A DNA stretch of 64,000 bases. It comes from Pseudomonas sp. SORT22 (lineage in GTDB: Bacteria; Pseudomonadota; Gammaproteobacteria; Pseudomonadales; Pseudomonadaceae). A model generated the notes under the pieces. It worked only from the letters and a program-made list of their open reading frames with translations, searched no databases and had not been told where the DNA came from. Made by a program: the position numbers and the translations under genes. The first letter of the stretch is position 1; each line of letters opens with the position of its first letter. Below are positions 34,988 to 44,734 of the stretch, piece by piece. The stretch lies in contig NZ_CP071007.1 of assembly GCF_018417635.1 (NCBI RefSeq), forward strand, positions 2,728,501 to 2,792,500, given 5' to 3'.

Positions 34988-36385
34988 TCACGCCTGCAAC
35001 GCCAACTGCATCCCCGCAAGCTTGATGCAGGTCTCCTCGTATTCACTGGCCGGGTCCGAGCAGGGCACGATGCCGCAACCGGCGAACAGACGGGCCTGCT
35101 CGCCGTTCAACAGCGCCGAGCGCAGGCCGACGATGAATTCGCCGTTGCCCCGCGCGTCCAGCCAGCCCAGGGGCGCGGCGTACCAGCCGCGGTCAAAACC
35201 TTCGCAGTGGCGAATATGCGCCATGGCCTGCTGGCGCTCGTGGCCGCCGACGGCGGGTGTCGGGTGCAGGGCTTCGACCACTTGCAGCAGGCTTGTTTGC
35301 GGGCGCAGGCGACCTTCGATCACTGTACTCAGGTGCTGGACCCGACTCAGGCGTTGCACCGACGGGGTCGCCGGTACCTGCAACTGGCTTGCCCATGGCG
35401 CCAGGCCGCTTTCGATGATCTGCACCACCAGTGCATGTTCGTGGCGGTTTTTCTCGCAGTCCAGCAGCGCCTGTGCCAGTTGCGCGTCTTGTTGCGGGTC
35501 GGGGTCGCGGCGGCTGGTGCCGGCCAGCGCCAGGGTCTGCAGGCGGCCGCCGTCGAGCTTGACCAGGCGTTCCGGCGAGGCGCCGATAAAGCAGCTTTGC
35601 TGGCGGCGAAAGGCGAACAGGTAGGCCGCCGGATCGTTGCTGGCCAGGCGCGCCAGGGTGCGTCCCGGGCTGACGGCCCGGGAAAACTCGCTGAGCACTT
35701 CGCGCGCCAGCACCACCTTTTTCATCGAGGTATCGCGCAGCGCGTCCAGGGCCTGGACGATTTTGCTCTCCCAGCAGGCGCGCGGCAGGCTCTGGTCGCG
35801 GCGGTGCTGCGCGGGCGGCGTGACAACCGGCGCCGACAGGTAGCGATCCATCAGCCCGTGCCACTCATTGAGCACCTGCTCGCAGCGGCTTTGGGCAGTG
35901 TCCGCAGGGCCGACCAACTGCTGGCACAGCAGCCAGCAGGCGTCGGCGTCGCGTATCAGCAGCAAGGTCATCAGTCGCATCGAGGCGTCGCCAAAACCCT
36001 GCCAGGCGCTGCTGGCCTGGACCTGGTGGTCGAAGCGAAACCCCCCGCACAGCAGCGGCGGCTGCGGGCCGTGGATCACCGCGCTGCGCAGCCAGTGCTG
36101 CCACTGCTGGTCAACGCTGGCGAAACGCTGCTCGCCAGCACCGCTCAGCTCTGCAGCCACGCCCCAGCCGAACAGGCTCCTGCCGCCATCGGCGGCGCGC
36201 CAGAACACGGCCTCGGCGCAGGGCTGGTCGACCCGGCAAAACAGCTCCAGCAGGTCCACCGCATCGATTGCCAGGGCGTAACTGGCCAGCACCGGCTCAG
36301 CTTGCAGCACCGCGCTCTGGCGGGCCTGCTCGAACACCTGGGTCAGCTCGCCGAGGTGCTCTTCCAGTCGGGTCAGGGCTTTCAT
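34988..36385 (-). CDS. pchA: Salicylate biosynthesis isochorismate synthase
   Basis: A 465-residue chorismate-utilising enzyme that makes isochorismate, the first step to salicylate for pyochelin. The C-terminal half carries the family motifs: CFIGASPERLVKLDGG, LALAGTSRRD, EALHPTPAVGGHER and FDRGWYAAPLGW. The N-terminal 200 residues are a divergent domain, as in P. aeruginosa PchA. It is the last gene of pchDCBA, with ATG 36385 overlapping the pchB stop by 4 bases; a longer reading from 36499 runs through pchB and is rejected. Confidence 0.95.
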   Translation of the reverse strand: MKALTRLEEHLGELTQVFEQARQSAVLQAEPVLASYALAIDAVDLLELFCRVDQPCAEAVFWRAADGGRSLFGWGVAAELSGAGEQRFASVDQQWQHWLRSAVIHGPQPPLLCGGFRFDHQVQASSAWQGFGDASMRLMTLLLIRDADACWLLCQQLVGPADTAQSRCEQVLNEWHGLMDRYLSAPVVTPPAQHRRDQSLPRACWESKIVQALDALRDTSMKKVVLAREVLSEFSRAVSPGRTLARLASNDPAAYLFAFRRQQSCFIGASPERLVKLDGGRLQTLALAGTSRRDPDPQQDAQLAQALLDCEKNRHEHALVVQIIESGLAPWASQLQVPATPSVQRLSRVQHLSTVIEGRLRPQTSLLQVVEALHPTPAVGGHERQQAMAHIRHCEGFDRGWYAAPLGWLDARGNGEFIVGLRSALLNGEQARLFAGCGIVPCSDPASEYEETCIKLAGMQLALQA

Positions 36386-36687
36386 GCCGGCACCCTCATG
36401 CTGCGCCAGTGCACGACTTGCTGGGCGATGTACCAATGAATGATCTGGGCAAACAGGGTTTCGATAAAGTGTGCATCGAGCCCGGCGTCCTCGGCCCACT
36501 GGCGCCGTTGCGGGAGCATCTGGGCGACGCGCTCGGGCGCGGCGATGCTGTTTTCGGTCGGTTTGAAGCGGGCGGCGGCTTTGACGTAAGCCATGCGTTG
36601 GCGCATGAGTTCGATGATCTGGTGGTCCAGTGAATCGATGGCGATCCGGATGTCCGGCAGGCCTTCACAAGCGTCAGGGGATTTCAT
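36382..36687 (-). CDS. pchB: Isochorismate pyruvate lyase
   Basis: A 101-residue AroQ-fold, chorismate-mutase-like enzyme that splits isochorismate into salicylate and pyruvate. The pattern IDSLDHQIIELMRQRMAYVKAAARFK matches helix 1 with its active-site Arg and Lys residues, and the C-terminal IIHWYIAQQVVHW helix holds the conserved Gln. Its length equals that of P. aeruginosa PchB (101). The start shares one base with the pchC stop region, consistent with translational coupling. Confidence 0.95.
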   Translation of the reverse strand: MKSPDACEGLPDIRIAIDSLDHQIIELMRQRMAYVKAAARFKPTENSIAAPERVAQMLPQRRQWAEDAGLDAHFIETLFAQIIHWYIAQQVVHWRSMRVPA

Positions 36688-37475
36688 CAGAGGGCTTCCT
36701 CAAGGGCAGGTGATGTCAGCGGGCGACGGCCGAGCAGGCTGGCCGCCAGGGCATCGAGCAGCGCCTGGCGCTGTTCGATGAGGTAGAAGTGCTCGCCCTG
36801 CCAGCGCTGCAGGTGCAGTGGCTGGAGGCTGGCGGCTTGCCAGGCCAGGGCTTCGTCAAGGTCGATCTCCGGGTCCTGCTCGGGGTAGAACACGGTGATG
36901 CGGCTGTTGAGCGGCTGCGGCGCGGCGCGGCTGTAGGTTTCGACGATCTGGTAGTCATGGCGCAGGCTGGGCAGGAACATCTGGCACAGGGCCGGGTCTT
37001 CGAGCAGCGGGTTGGGCCGGCTCGACAGCCGCCGCACATCGTCGAGCAGGGCCTTGTCGGGGCCGCTGTGCAACTGCCCGCCACGCTGGCACTGCGGCGC
37101 CGGGTGGGCGGAGACGAACAACTGCTCGACGGCGATTGTCTGCTGCGCCAGGCGCACCGCCACTTCATAGGCGACCACCGCGCCGAGGCTGTGGCCGAAC
37201 AGCGCCAGCGGCCGGTCGGCATAGCCACGCAGCGCAACGCTCGCGGCCTCGGCCAGGCTGGGCATGTCGCTCAGGCAGGCTTCGCCGAAGCGGTCTTCAC
37301 GGCCCGGGTACTGGATGGCCAACAGGTCGATATCGGCGGGCAGGGCGCTGGCCCAGTCGCGGAAAAAACTCGCACTGCCGCCAGCATGGGCAAAGCACAC
37401 CAGGCGCCAGCGCGGCATCGGCGTCAATCGATAGGGGCGCACCCAGCGCTCGCCCTGGGACAACAGCCCGGCCAT
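36687..37475 (-). CDS. pchC: Type II thioesterase of pyochelin synthesis
   Basis: A 262-residue alpha/beta hydrolase. The nucleophile elbow is LFGHSLGAVVAYE (Ser), with a late GEHFYLIEQ supplying the catalytic His. PchC-type enzymes free misloaded peptidyl carrier proteins in the PchE/PchF assembly line. ATG 37475 is preferred: it shares its A with the pchD stop (TGATG). A GTG one codon earlier is possible. Confidence 0.94.
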   Translation of the reverse strand: MAGLLSQGERWVRPYRLTPMPRWRLVCFAHAGGSASFFRDWASALPADIDLLAIQYPGREDRFGEACLSDMPSLAEAASVALRGYADRPLALFGHSLGAVVAYEVAVRLAQQTIAVEQLFVSAHPAPQCQRGGQLHSGPDKALLDDVRRLSSRPNPLLEDPALCQMFLPSLRHDYQIVETYSRAAPQPLNSRITVFYPEQDPEIDLDEALAWQAASLQPLHLQRWQGEHFYLIEQRQALLDALAASLLGRRPLTSPALEEAL

Positions 37476-39142
37476 CACGAGGCGACGCTCCCACAGTTGG
37501 CATCGAGCCAGGCCTGGCGCAGGGTTGCGCGCAGGTCCTTGCGGCTGACCTTGCCGACTCCGGTCTGCGGGAACTGCGCCACGAACTCGATGCGGTCTGG
37601 CACCTTGAACGCGGCCAGGCCCTGGCTGCGCAGGTGCTGCTTGAGGCCAAACGCCGAGGGCGCCGGATCGCGGGCGACGATAAAGGCGCAGGTGGACTCG
37701 CCCAGCACCGCGTCGGGCATCGCCACCAGCGCCGCGTCATGCACCTGGGGATGGTTGATCAGCAGGTTTTCCACTTCTTCGGCGGCGACCTTTTCGCCGC
37801 CGCGGTTGATCTGGTCCTTGTCCCGCCCCTCGACCACCAGGTAACCCTCGGCGGTGCGCCGCACGCGGTCGCCGCTGCAATAGAAACCATCAGCAGTGAA
37901 GGCCTTGGCGTTGTGTTCGGGCAGCCGGTAGTAGCCGCGAATGGTGTAGGGGCCGCGCACTTGCAGCTCGCCGACTACACCGTCGGGTACAGGCTGGCCC
38001 TGTTCGTCGACGATGCGCAGCTCGTCATCGGCGCACAGTGGCCGGCCCTGAGTGTGCAGAAGCAACTCCTCGCGATCGTCCAGGCGGGTGTAGCAGAGCA
38101 GCCCCTCGGCCATGCCCAGCACTTGTTGCAAGGTGCAGCCGAGCACCGGTTTGACCCGCGCCGCAGCAGTGCTGAGCAGCTTCGCGCCGCCGACCTGGAG
38201 CAGTCGCAAGCTCGACAGATCGGCCTGGCGCTGGGCCTGGGCGTCGAGCCAGAGCATGGCCAGCGGCGGCACCAGGGCGGTGACGGTGACCCGCTCGGCG
38301 CTGATCAGGGCGAAGCAGGTGTCCGGGTCGGGGCGGCGGCTGCACACCACCCGGCCACCGGCGAGCAAGGTGCCGATCACCCCGGGGCAGCAGAGGGTGA
38401 AGTTGTGCGCCATGGGCAGCGCGGCAAGGTACACGGTCTGCGCGTCGAGCCCGCAGACCGCGCTGCTGGCGCGCACGTTGTAGAGATATTCGGCGTGCCG
38501 GCGCGGAATCAGCTTGGGCGTGCCGGTGGTCCCCCCCGACAACTGGAAGCAGGCTACCGCCTCGGGATCGCCGGCGTCCTGCTCCATTGCTTCGCCGCCG
38601 TACAGCGTGCCGAGGGCAATGAATTCTTCGGCGTCACCGTCGATCAGCACATGCCGCAGGTGCGGGTTGGCAGTGCGCAACTGGCGCGCCATCTGCCGGC
38701 AGTCGAAACCTTCGAGCTGCTCGCAGCCGATGTAGGCCGTGGCCTGGGCGAAGCTGCAGAAGCCGCCGATCTCGTGCTGACGATGAGCGGGCAGGGCCAG
38801 GATCGGCCGCGCGCCGAGGCGAAACAGGGCAAAGCACACTTCGACAAAGGCGCTGCCATTGGGCAGGTGCACCACCACGTTGTCACCGGCGTTGAGGCCA
38901 AGGGCGCGCAAGCCGCCGGCCAGGCGCTGGCAGCGTTCTGCCAGGCTGGCGTAGCTCAAATGCAGGGCGCCGTCGCTGATGGCGATCGCTGCCGGGTTGC
39001 GGGCCGCGGCGGTGTCGAGGGCCTGGGCAAAGGTCTGCGCTTGCCAGTAGCCGGCCTGGCGATAGCGCCGGGCAAAGGCCGGCGGCCAGTCGGGAGCGTC
39101 GCCTACGGCATCTGGCAGGGGGGTCGAAGTGTTCAAGGACAT
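37475..39142 (-). CDS. pchD: Salicyl-AMP ligase
   Basis: A 555-residue stand-alone adenylating enzyme that activates salicylate and loads it on the aryl carrier domain of PchE. Core motifs: [21 protein letters not shown] (A3), GLLCYTR (A5 region), [11 protein letters not shown] (A7), and [21 protein letters not shown] (A8), ending [11 protein letters not shown] (A10). ATG 39142 has AGGAG 6 bases upstream, so a longer reading to 39283 is not used. It leads pchDCBA, divergent from pchR with a Fur box in between. Confidence 0.96.
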   Translation of the reverse strand: MSLNTSTPLPDAVGDAPDWPPAFARRYRQAGYWQAQTFAQALDTAAARNPAAIAISDGALHLSYASLAERCQRLAGGLRALGLNAGDNVVVHLPNGSAFVEVCFALFRLGARPILALPAHRQHEIGGFCSFAQATAYIGCEQLEGFDCRQMARQLRTANPHLRHVLIDGDAEEFIALGTLYGGEAMEQDAGDPEAVACFQLSGGTTGTPKLIPRRHAEYLYNVRASSAVCGLDAQTVYLAALPMAHNFTLCCPGVIGTLLAGGRVVCSRRPDPDTCFALISAERVTVTALVPPLAMLWLDAQAQRQADLSSLRLLQVGGAKLLSTAAARVKPVLGCTLQQVLGMAEGLLCYTRLDDREELLLHTQGRPLCADDELRIVDEQGQPVPDGVVGELQVRGPYTIRGYYRLPEHNAKAFTADGFYCSGDRVRRTAEGYLVVEGRDKDQINRGGEKVAAEEVENLLINHPQVHDAALVAMPDAVLGESTCAFIVARDPAPSAFGLKQHLRSQGLAAFKVPDRIEFVAQFPQTGVGKVSRKDLRATLRQAWLDANCGSVAS

Positions 39143-39187
39143 GAAATCTCCTATTTGTAGAAAATAATTGGCTACAAATGGCTTAAT

Positions 39188-39206
39188 GAGATCTATTATC
39201 ATTATC
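39188..39206. promoter_or_regulatory. Fur box between pchD and pchR
   Basis: On the minus strand GATAATGATAATAGATCTC matches the Fur consensus at 15 of 19 bases. It lies 46 bases before the pchD ATG and about 160 before pchR, giving iron repression of salicylate synthesis and perhaps of the regulator. Confidence 0.85.
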
Positions 39207-39364
39207 CTTCGCCGAGCGCTTCTCAACGCCAAGGCTTTCGGTGCCGCGACTTTTTCATTAGATGAAATACGCAGTGGCTTCAAACAGGGAGGTTGAGGGT
39301 TTACAAACCTCCCGTTATTTCAGGTCAGGCCCTACGTAATGGCCTCAGGAAAAGGGAAAACCCA

Positions 39365-40258
39365 ATGACTATTACGATCATCGCCCCCACTCACCCAGAG
39401 AAGCAGGCCGACCCCAAGGGCAACCAGCCCGGGACGGTCTACCTGGAACCGCACATGACCCTGGTTACCGGCACCCTCTGGTCCGAGAGCGAGGCCTGGG
39501 TCGAGGACCCGCTGGAGCGCGGTCTGAAGCTGATCCTGGTGCAGAGCGGCGAGTTGTCCTGCCGGATTCCGGGGCACGCCGAGCAATCGATCCGCGGCCC
39601 GAGCCTGTGCACCATCGTCAATGACGGCGAGTTCACCTCGTCGCAGATCTACGGCACCTCGATGCCGTTGCGCTACACCATCGTCCAGCTCGACCTGGAG
39701 TCGCTCGACCGCCACCTGGGCATGGCCCCGCGCAAGCTGCTGGCGGCCAGGGGCGGCGACCCCTACATGATGGTGCGCCCGGCGCCGCGGGCAATGCAGG
39801 CCCTGGCCACGCAGATCGCCACCTGCCCGATGCAGGGCCCGAGCCGCTCGCTGTACCTGGGTGGCAAGGCCCTCGAGCTGACCGCGCTCAGTGCCCAGTT
39901 TTTACTGGATGAACGCGCCCAGCCAGAGCAGAAACTGCGCATCACCGCCTCGGATGTCGAGCGCGTGCACGCCGCCCGTGACCTGCTGGTGCGCTCGCTG
40001 CTCGAGCCGCCGAGCCTCAATGCCCTGGCCGCCCATGTCGGCATGAGCCCGCGCAAGCTCACCGCAGGCTTTCGCAAGGTGTTTGGCACCAGTGTGTTCG
40101 GCTACCTGCACGAGCATCGCCTGAGCGAAGCGCACCGCATGCTCAGCGATGAAGAGAGCAACGTTTCGACCGTCGCCTATGGCGTGGGCTACAGCCCGGC
40201 GCATTTTTCCATTGCCTTTCGCAAACGCTATGGCGTATCGCCCAGCGAGATCCGCTGA
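39365..40258 (+). CDS. pchR: AraC-type ferripyochelin-responsive regulator
   Basis: A 297-residue protein, one longer than P. aeruginosa PchR. The N-terminal part (GLKLILVQSGELSCRIPG, RGPSLCTIVNDGEFTSSQIYG) is the ligand-sensing domain. The C-terminal AraC helix-turn-helix pair is LNALAAHVGMSPRKLTAGFRKVFG and VSTVAYGVGYSPAHFSIAFRKRYG. PchR activates the pch and fpt operons when ferripyochelin is present. ATG 39365 follows AGGAAAAGGG; a longer frame from 39293 lacks a ribosome site. It lies between the two biosynthetic operons, as in P. aeruginosa. Confidence 0.94.
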   Translation: MTITIIAPTHPEKQADPKGNQPGTVYLEPHMTLVTGTLWSESEAWVEDPLERGLKLILVQSGELSCRIPGHAEQSIRGPSLCTIVNDGEFTSSQIYGTSMPLRYTIVQLDLESLDRHLGMAPRKLLAARGGDPYMMVRPAPRAMQALATQIATCPMQGPSRSLYLGGKALELTALSAQFLLDERAQPEQKLRITASDVERVHAARDLLVRSLLEPPSLNALAAHVGMSPRKLTAGFRKVFGTSVFGYLHEHRLSEAHRMLSDEESNVSTVAYGVGYSPAHFSIAFRKRYGVSPSEIR

Positions 40259-40411
40259 CGCGCGCTGACTCTGAATCGAATAAAAAGGCCTGTGCATCTA
40301 AAGCCTTGAGCGCTTCCTGAAAACCCACCTGCGATAAAGTCTCATTTGATAATGGCTTGCATCTTGGTGAGCCACGCAGACTTTATTCTTACGGGCTACA
40401 GGAAGCTTTTC

Positions 40412-43400
40412 ATGCGCGAGCTGACAACAGCAGACACCCCCTCGGCCAACCCGTTGCGCCTCTGGCTGATCGAACACCTCGCCCAGTTGCTGGGCGCCTC
40501 GGTGGCTGAAATCGACAGCCTGGGCGACGAGCAGAACCTGCTCGGCTGCGGGCTTGATTCGATCCGCCTGATGTACCTGCAAGAGCGCCTGCGCAGCCAC
40601 GGCCTGCAGGTCGAGTTTGCCCAGCTGAGCGCTGAACCGAGCCTGGCCGCCTGGCTGGCGCTGCTGCACGGGCAAACCTTGCAACCTGCGCTGGCGCCTG
40701 GCGTTGCACCGGCATCAGTTGGCGAGCAGCACTTCGAGCTCAGCGCCGTGCAGCAAGCCTATTGGCTGGGCCGGGGCGCCGCCGAAGTGCTGGGTAATAT
40801 CAGTTGTCACGCCTGGCTCGAGTTCGACTGCCAGAGCATCGACCCGCAGCGCCTCGAAGCAGCGGTGAACCTGGTGCAACGTCGCCACCCGATGCTGCGC
40901 GCCCGTTTCAACGACGGCCAGCAACAGATCCTGGCGGCGCCGACCGCGCAGGTCTTCGACCACCAGGACTGGCGTCAGCAGTCGCCCCATGACGCGCAGC
41001 AGGCCTGGGCTGAACTGCGCCGCTGGCGCTCGCACCAGTGCCTGGCGGTGGAGGCGGGGCAGGTGATGCTGGTGGGCCTGGTGCAACTGCCGGGTGGCCG
41101 CGACCGGGTCTGGCTGAGTGTCGACCTGCTGGCCGCCGACGTAGAAAGCCTGCGCCTGCTGATGGCCGAACTGGGCCAGGCTTACCAAGCGCCGGCGTTG
41201 CTGCCGGCGCCGCCGGCCCTGCACTTTGCCGACTACCTGAGCCGCCGCCAGCAACGGCGCGCCGAGGCTTACGGCCGCGACCGCGAGTACTGGTGCCAGC
41301 GCCTGGCGCAATTGCCCGATGGCCCGGCGCTGGCGCTGGCCTGCGCCCCCGAGTCAATCCGCGAACCGCGTTTCAGTCGCCAGGCGTTTGTCTTAAGCGC
41401 CGCTGAAGCCGAGCGTTTGCAGCGCCAGGCCAGCGACCATGGCCTGACCTTGTCCTGTGTGTTCGCCACTGCTTTCAACGCAGTGCTGGCGCGCTGGAGC
41501 GGGCAGTCGAAGTTCTTGCTCAACGTGCCGTTGTTCGACCGCCATGATGACCATCCGGACATCGACCGGGCGATCGCCGACTTCACCACCTTGCTGCTGG
41601 TGGAATGCCAGGACGCGCCGCAGTTGCCCTTCGCCGAGGCGGTGCGCGAGTTTCAGCGCAGCCTGCACGGCGCCATCGACCGTTCGGCCTTTGCGGCCCT
41701 GGAAGTGTTGCGCGAAGGCCGTCGCCAGGGCCATCCGCGCTCAGCGCCGGTGGTGTTTTCCAGCAACCTCAACGAGACGGGGTTTGTTCCGGCAAGCTTT
41801 CGCCAGGTGTTTGGCGACCTCGACGACATGCTTTCGCAAACCCCGCAGGTATGGCTCGACCACCAGCTGTACCGGGTTGACGACGGCCTGTTGCTGGCCT
41901 GGGACAGCATCAGCGAACTGTTCGCCGAGGGTGTGCTGGCGGCGATGTTCCAGGCCTACATCGAATTGCTGCAGCGCCTTGCCGACAGTGACTGGAGCCT
42001 GCCGCAACCGGTGCTCCTGCCGCTGGCGCAACAGGCCCGGCGCGAGCGCCAGAACAGCGTACCAGCGCTGGCCCCGGGGCGCGGCCTGCTGGACGACTTT
42101 TTCCGCCACGCCAGCCAGCGCCCGGATGACCTGGCGCTGATCTGTGGCGCCCAGCGTTGCAGCTACGGCGAACTGGCCACGCGCGCGCTGCGGGTGGCTG
42201 CCGGCTTGCTGGAGGCCGGCATGCGCCAGGGCGAGGCGGTGGAAGTCTGCCTGCCGCGCGGGCTCGGGCAGATCGTCGCGGTGTTCGGCGTGCTCGCGGC
42301 AGGCGGCTGCTATGTACCGGTCGACACTGCGCAACCGCCAGCGCGCCGTAGCCTGATCGAATCGGCGGCGGGCATCAGCCTGGTGATTGCGGAGCAAGCA
42401 CCAACGCCCACGGCGCATAGCCCGTCATTGCGCTGGCTCAACCTGGCGCAGCTGGAACAGTGCGCAGCATTGGCAGCGCCGCGGGCGGTGGCGGCGCAGG
42501 CCAGTGCCTATGTGATCTACACCTCCGGCTCCACCGGTGTGCCCAAGGGTGTCGAGGTCAGCCATGGCGCGGCGATCAATACCATCGACGCGCTGCAGGC
42601 CGAACTTGGCATCGACCGCGACGACTGCCTGCTGGCAGTGTCGGCGCTGGATTTCGACCTGTCGGTGTTCGACCTGTTCGGAGTGCTGGGGCAGGGCGCG
42701 CGCCTGGTGTTGCTGGAGCCCGAAGAAACCCGCGATGCGGCGCGCTGGGCGCAGTTGATTGCCGAGCACCGGGTGAGCCTGTGGAACTCGGCGCCGGCGT
42801 TGCTGGAAATGGCCCTGGGCATTGCCGCCAGCGACTGCCACTACCAGAGCCTGCGGGCAGTGTTGCTGTCCGGCGACTGGATCGCCCTGGACCTTGCCGC
42901 GCGCCTGCGCCGGCATGCCACGGCGCAGTGCCGGGTGTATGGCCTGGGCGGCGCTACCGAGGCCGGAATCTGGTCGAACCTGCACAGCATCGACGAGGTG
43001 CCGGGTCATTGGACCTCGATCCCCTATGGCAAACCTCTGGCCGGCCAGGCCTATCGGGTGGTCGACGACAGCGGCCGCGATGTGCCCGAGCAGGTGGTCG
43101 GGCAATTGCTGATCGGCGGCGCCAGCCTTGCCCGTGGTTATCGCAACGACCCACAGTTGACTGCCCAGCGTTTTCGCAGCGACGAGCGCGGGCGTTGGTA
43201 CCACACCGGCGATCGCGGGCGTTTCTGGGGCGACGGCACCATTGAGTTTCTCGGCCGTATCGACCAGCAGGTCAAGGTGCGTGGGCAACGCATCGAACTG
43301 GGCGAGATCGAGGCGGCGCTGAGTGCCCATCCTTTGATCGACAACGCCTGCGCGGCGGTGCTGCCAGGCACTGTCGCTAGCCTTGGCGCGGTGCTGGTGA

Positions 43401-44734
43401 GCAGCCCGGCGCCGGTGACTGTGGCCACGGATGCCCTGCAAGGCGGCTCAATGCTGGACGACACCCTGCAAGCTGAAGCACGGGTTAGCGCCGAGCTGCT
43501 GCAACGCCTGCTCAATGGCCAAGCGTTGCCGGCGCCGGCGCTGCTGGACACCTGGCGCCAGTGGTTGGGCGAACAACCCAGCCAAGCCATGAGCCTCGGT
43601 GATGCCCTGGCGCAACTGGGCTGGCGCGAGGCCGACCTGCAGGCCATGGTCGCTTCGCTGCAGTCGCTGTTGGCGGTCGAGGGTGGCGCTGCCCAGGTGC
43701 TGTTCGATCCGCTGCTGGCGCCCCAGGCCATGGCCCTTAACCTGCCGGCCGGGCGCCAGTTGCTCGATGCCATGAGCCAGGCGCTGCAGCAGCAGTGCAG
43801 CGCCCAGGTCGGGCCGCTGAAGGTCGCGGTGCTGGACGTGCGCGGTGGCCAGTTGCTGGATCAATGGCTCGACCACCTCGGCCAGCGCGAGCTGCAATTG
43901 ACCCTGTTCGACACCAGCCCCGGCCTCTTGGCCGCCTCTGCCGGCAAGCGCCCGGGCGTTGCCAGCCAACTGCTGGTGGATGGCCTGCTGCCCGTCGAGC
44001 AGTGCGCGCAGTACGACCTGGTGATCAGCTTCGCCGCCTTGCACAGCTATGCGCAGCCAGCCGATTGCCTGAACCTGGCCCAGGCGCTGCTCAAGCCGGG
44101 CGGGCGCCTGCTGCTCGCCGAGCTGTTGCGTGACTCGCCGCTGAGGCTGGTCAGCGCAGCGCTGCTCGACAGCCGCAGGCCAGTGCTGGCTGACCCTGCG
44201 CAGATCGCCCAGCTGCTTGGCCGCAGTGGCTTTGCCGAGCTGCACAGCCTGTGGCAGAACCCGGCGATGCTGTTGCTCAGCGCCAGCGCCACGGCCGATG
44301 CCCTGAGCGCCGACAGTCTGCAGCACTGGCTGCAACAACGCCTGCCGCAAGCGATGCGCCCCGAACACCTCTGGTGCCTGCCGCGCCTGGAGCTCAACGC
44401 CAACGGCAAGATCGACCGCAAGCGCCTGCAAGCCTGCATGATGCAAGCGCTGCAGCGCCAACAGCCGGCCAGCAGCGAGGAGGGCGAGCTCAATCCTGCG
44501 CTACAACCCCTGGCCGGGTGCTGGGAGGCGGTGCTCGGACGCCCGGTGCGCAGCGCCCAGGGCAGTTTTTTCAGCCTCGGCGGCGACAGCCTGCTGGCGA
44601 CCCGGCTGCTGGCCAGCGTGCGCGAGCAACTGGGCATCAGCCTGCGCATGAGTGACTTCTACCTGCAGCCAACCTTGGCCGGCATGGCCGCGCTGCTGGC
44701 CAGCAGTGCCGCAGTAGAGGAGGGCGTGCTATGA
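40412..44734 (+). CDS. pchE: Pyochelin synthetase PchE (dihydroaeruginoate synthetase)
   Basis: A 1440-residue NRPS (P. aeruginosa 1438). Domains in order: aryl carrier with Ser50 (CGLDSIRL); cyclisation domain from about 108 (SAVQQAYWLG; DLLAAD as the DxxxxD motif near 240); adenylation for Cys (YTSGSTGVPKG near 703, YHTGDRGRF, KVRGQRIELGEIEAAL near 955); an epimerase-type, degenerate methyltransferase insert (about 1060-1310); A10 NGKIDRKRL near 1330; and a peptidyl carrier (LGGDSLLATR, Ser near 1394). It makes hydroxyphenyl-thiazoline from salicylate and cysteine. ATG 40412 has GGAAG upstream; a GATAATG half of a Fur site lies at 40348-40354. Confidence 0.96.
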   Translation: MRELTTADTPSANPLRLWLIEHLAQLLGASVAEIDSLGDEQNLLGCGLDSIRLMYLQERLRSHGLQVEFAQLSAEPSLAAWLALLHGQTLQPALAPGVAPASVGEQHFELSAVQQAYWLGRGAAEVLGNISCHAWLEFDCQSIDPQRLEAAVNLVQRRHPMLRARFNDGQQQILAAPTAQVFDHQDWRQQSPHDAQQAWAELRRWRSHQCLAVEAGQVMLVGLVQLPGGRDRVWLSVDLLAADVESLRLLMAELGQAYQAPALLPAPPALHFADYLSRRQQRRAEAYGRDREYWCQRLAQLPDGPALALACAPESIREPRFSRQAFVLSAAEAERLQRQASDHGLTLSCVFATAFNAVLARWSGQSKFLLNVPLFDRHDDHPDIDRAIADFTTLLLVECQDAPQLPFAEAVREFQRSLHGAIDRSAFAALEVLREGRRQGHPRSAPVVFSSNLNETGFVPASFRQVFGDLDDMLSQTPQVWLDHQLYRVDDGLLLAWDSISELFAEGVLAAMFQAYIELLQRLADSDWSLPQPVLLPLAQQARRERQNSVPALAPGRGLLDDFFRHASQRPDDLALICGAQRCSYGELATRALRVAAGLLEAGMRQGEAVEVCLPRGLGQIVAVFGVLAAGGCYVPVDTAQPPARRSLIESAAGISLVIAEQAPTPTAHSPSLRWLNLAQLEQCAALAAPRAVAAQASAYVIYTSGSTGVPKGVEVSHGAAINTIDALQAELGIDRDDCLLAVSALDFDLSVFDLFGVLGQGARLVLLEPEETRDAARWAQLIAEHRVSLWNSAPALLEMALGIAASDCHYQSLRAVLLSGDWIALDLAARLRRHATAQCRVYGLGGATEAGIWSNLHSIDEVPGHWTSIPYGKPLAGQAYRVVDDSGRDVPEQVVGQLLIGGASLARGYRNDPQLTAQRFRSDERGRWYHTGDRGRFWGDGTIEFLGRIDQQVKVRGQRIELGEIEAALSAHPLIDNACAAVLPGTVASLGAVLVSSPAPVTVATDALQGGSMLDDTLQAEARVSAELLQRLLNGQALPAPALLDTWRQWLGEQPSQAMSLGDALAQLGWREADLQAMVASLQSLLAVEGGAAQVLFDPLLAPQAMALNLPAGRQLLDAMSQALQQQCSAQVGPLKVAVLDVRGGQLLDQWLDHLGQRELQLTLFDTSPGLLAASAGKRPGVASQLLVDGLLPVEQCAQYDLVISFAALHSYAQPADCLNLAQALLKPGGRLLLAELLRDSPLRLVSAALLDSRRPVLADPAQIAQLLGRSGFAELHSLWQNPAMLLLSASATADALSADSLQHWLQQRLPQAMRPEHLWCLPRLELNANGKIDRKRLQACMMQALQRQQPASSEEGELNPALQPLAGCWEAVLGRPVRSAQGSFFSLGGDSLLATRLLASVREQLGISLRMSDFYLQPTLAGMAALLASSAAVEEGVL

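Noticed and set aside
40348..40354. GATAATG before pchE as a Fur box
   Set aside because: Only one half matches; the other half is unrelated sequence.
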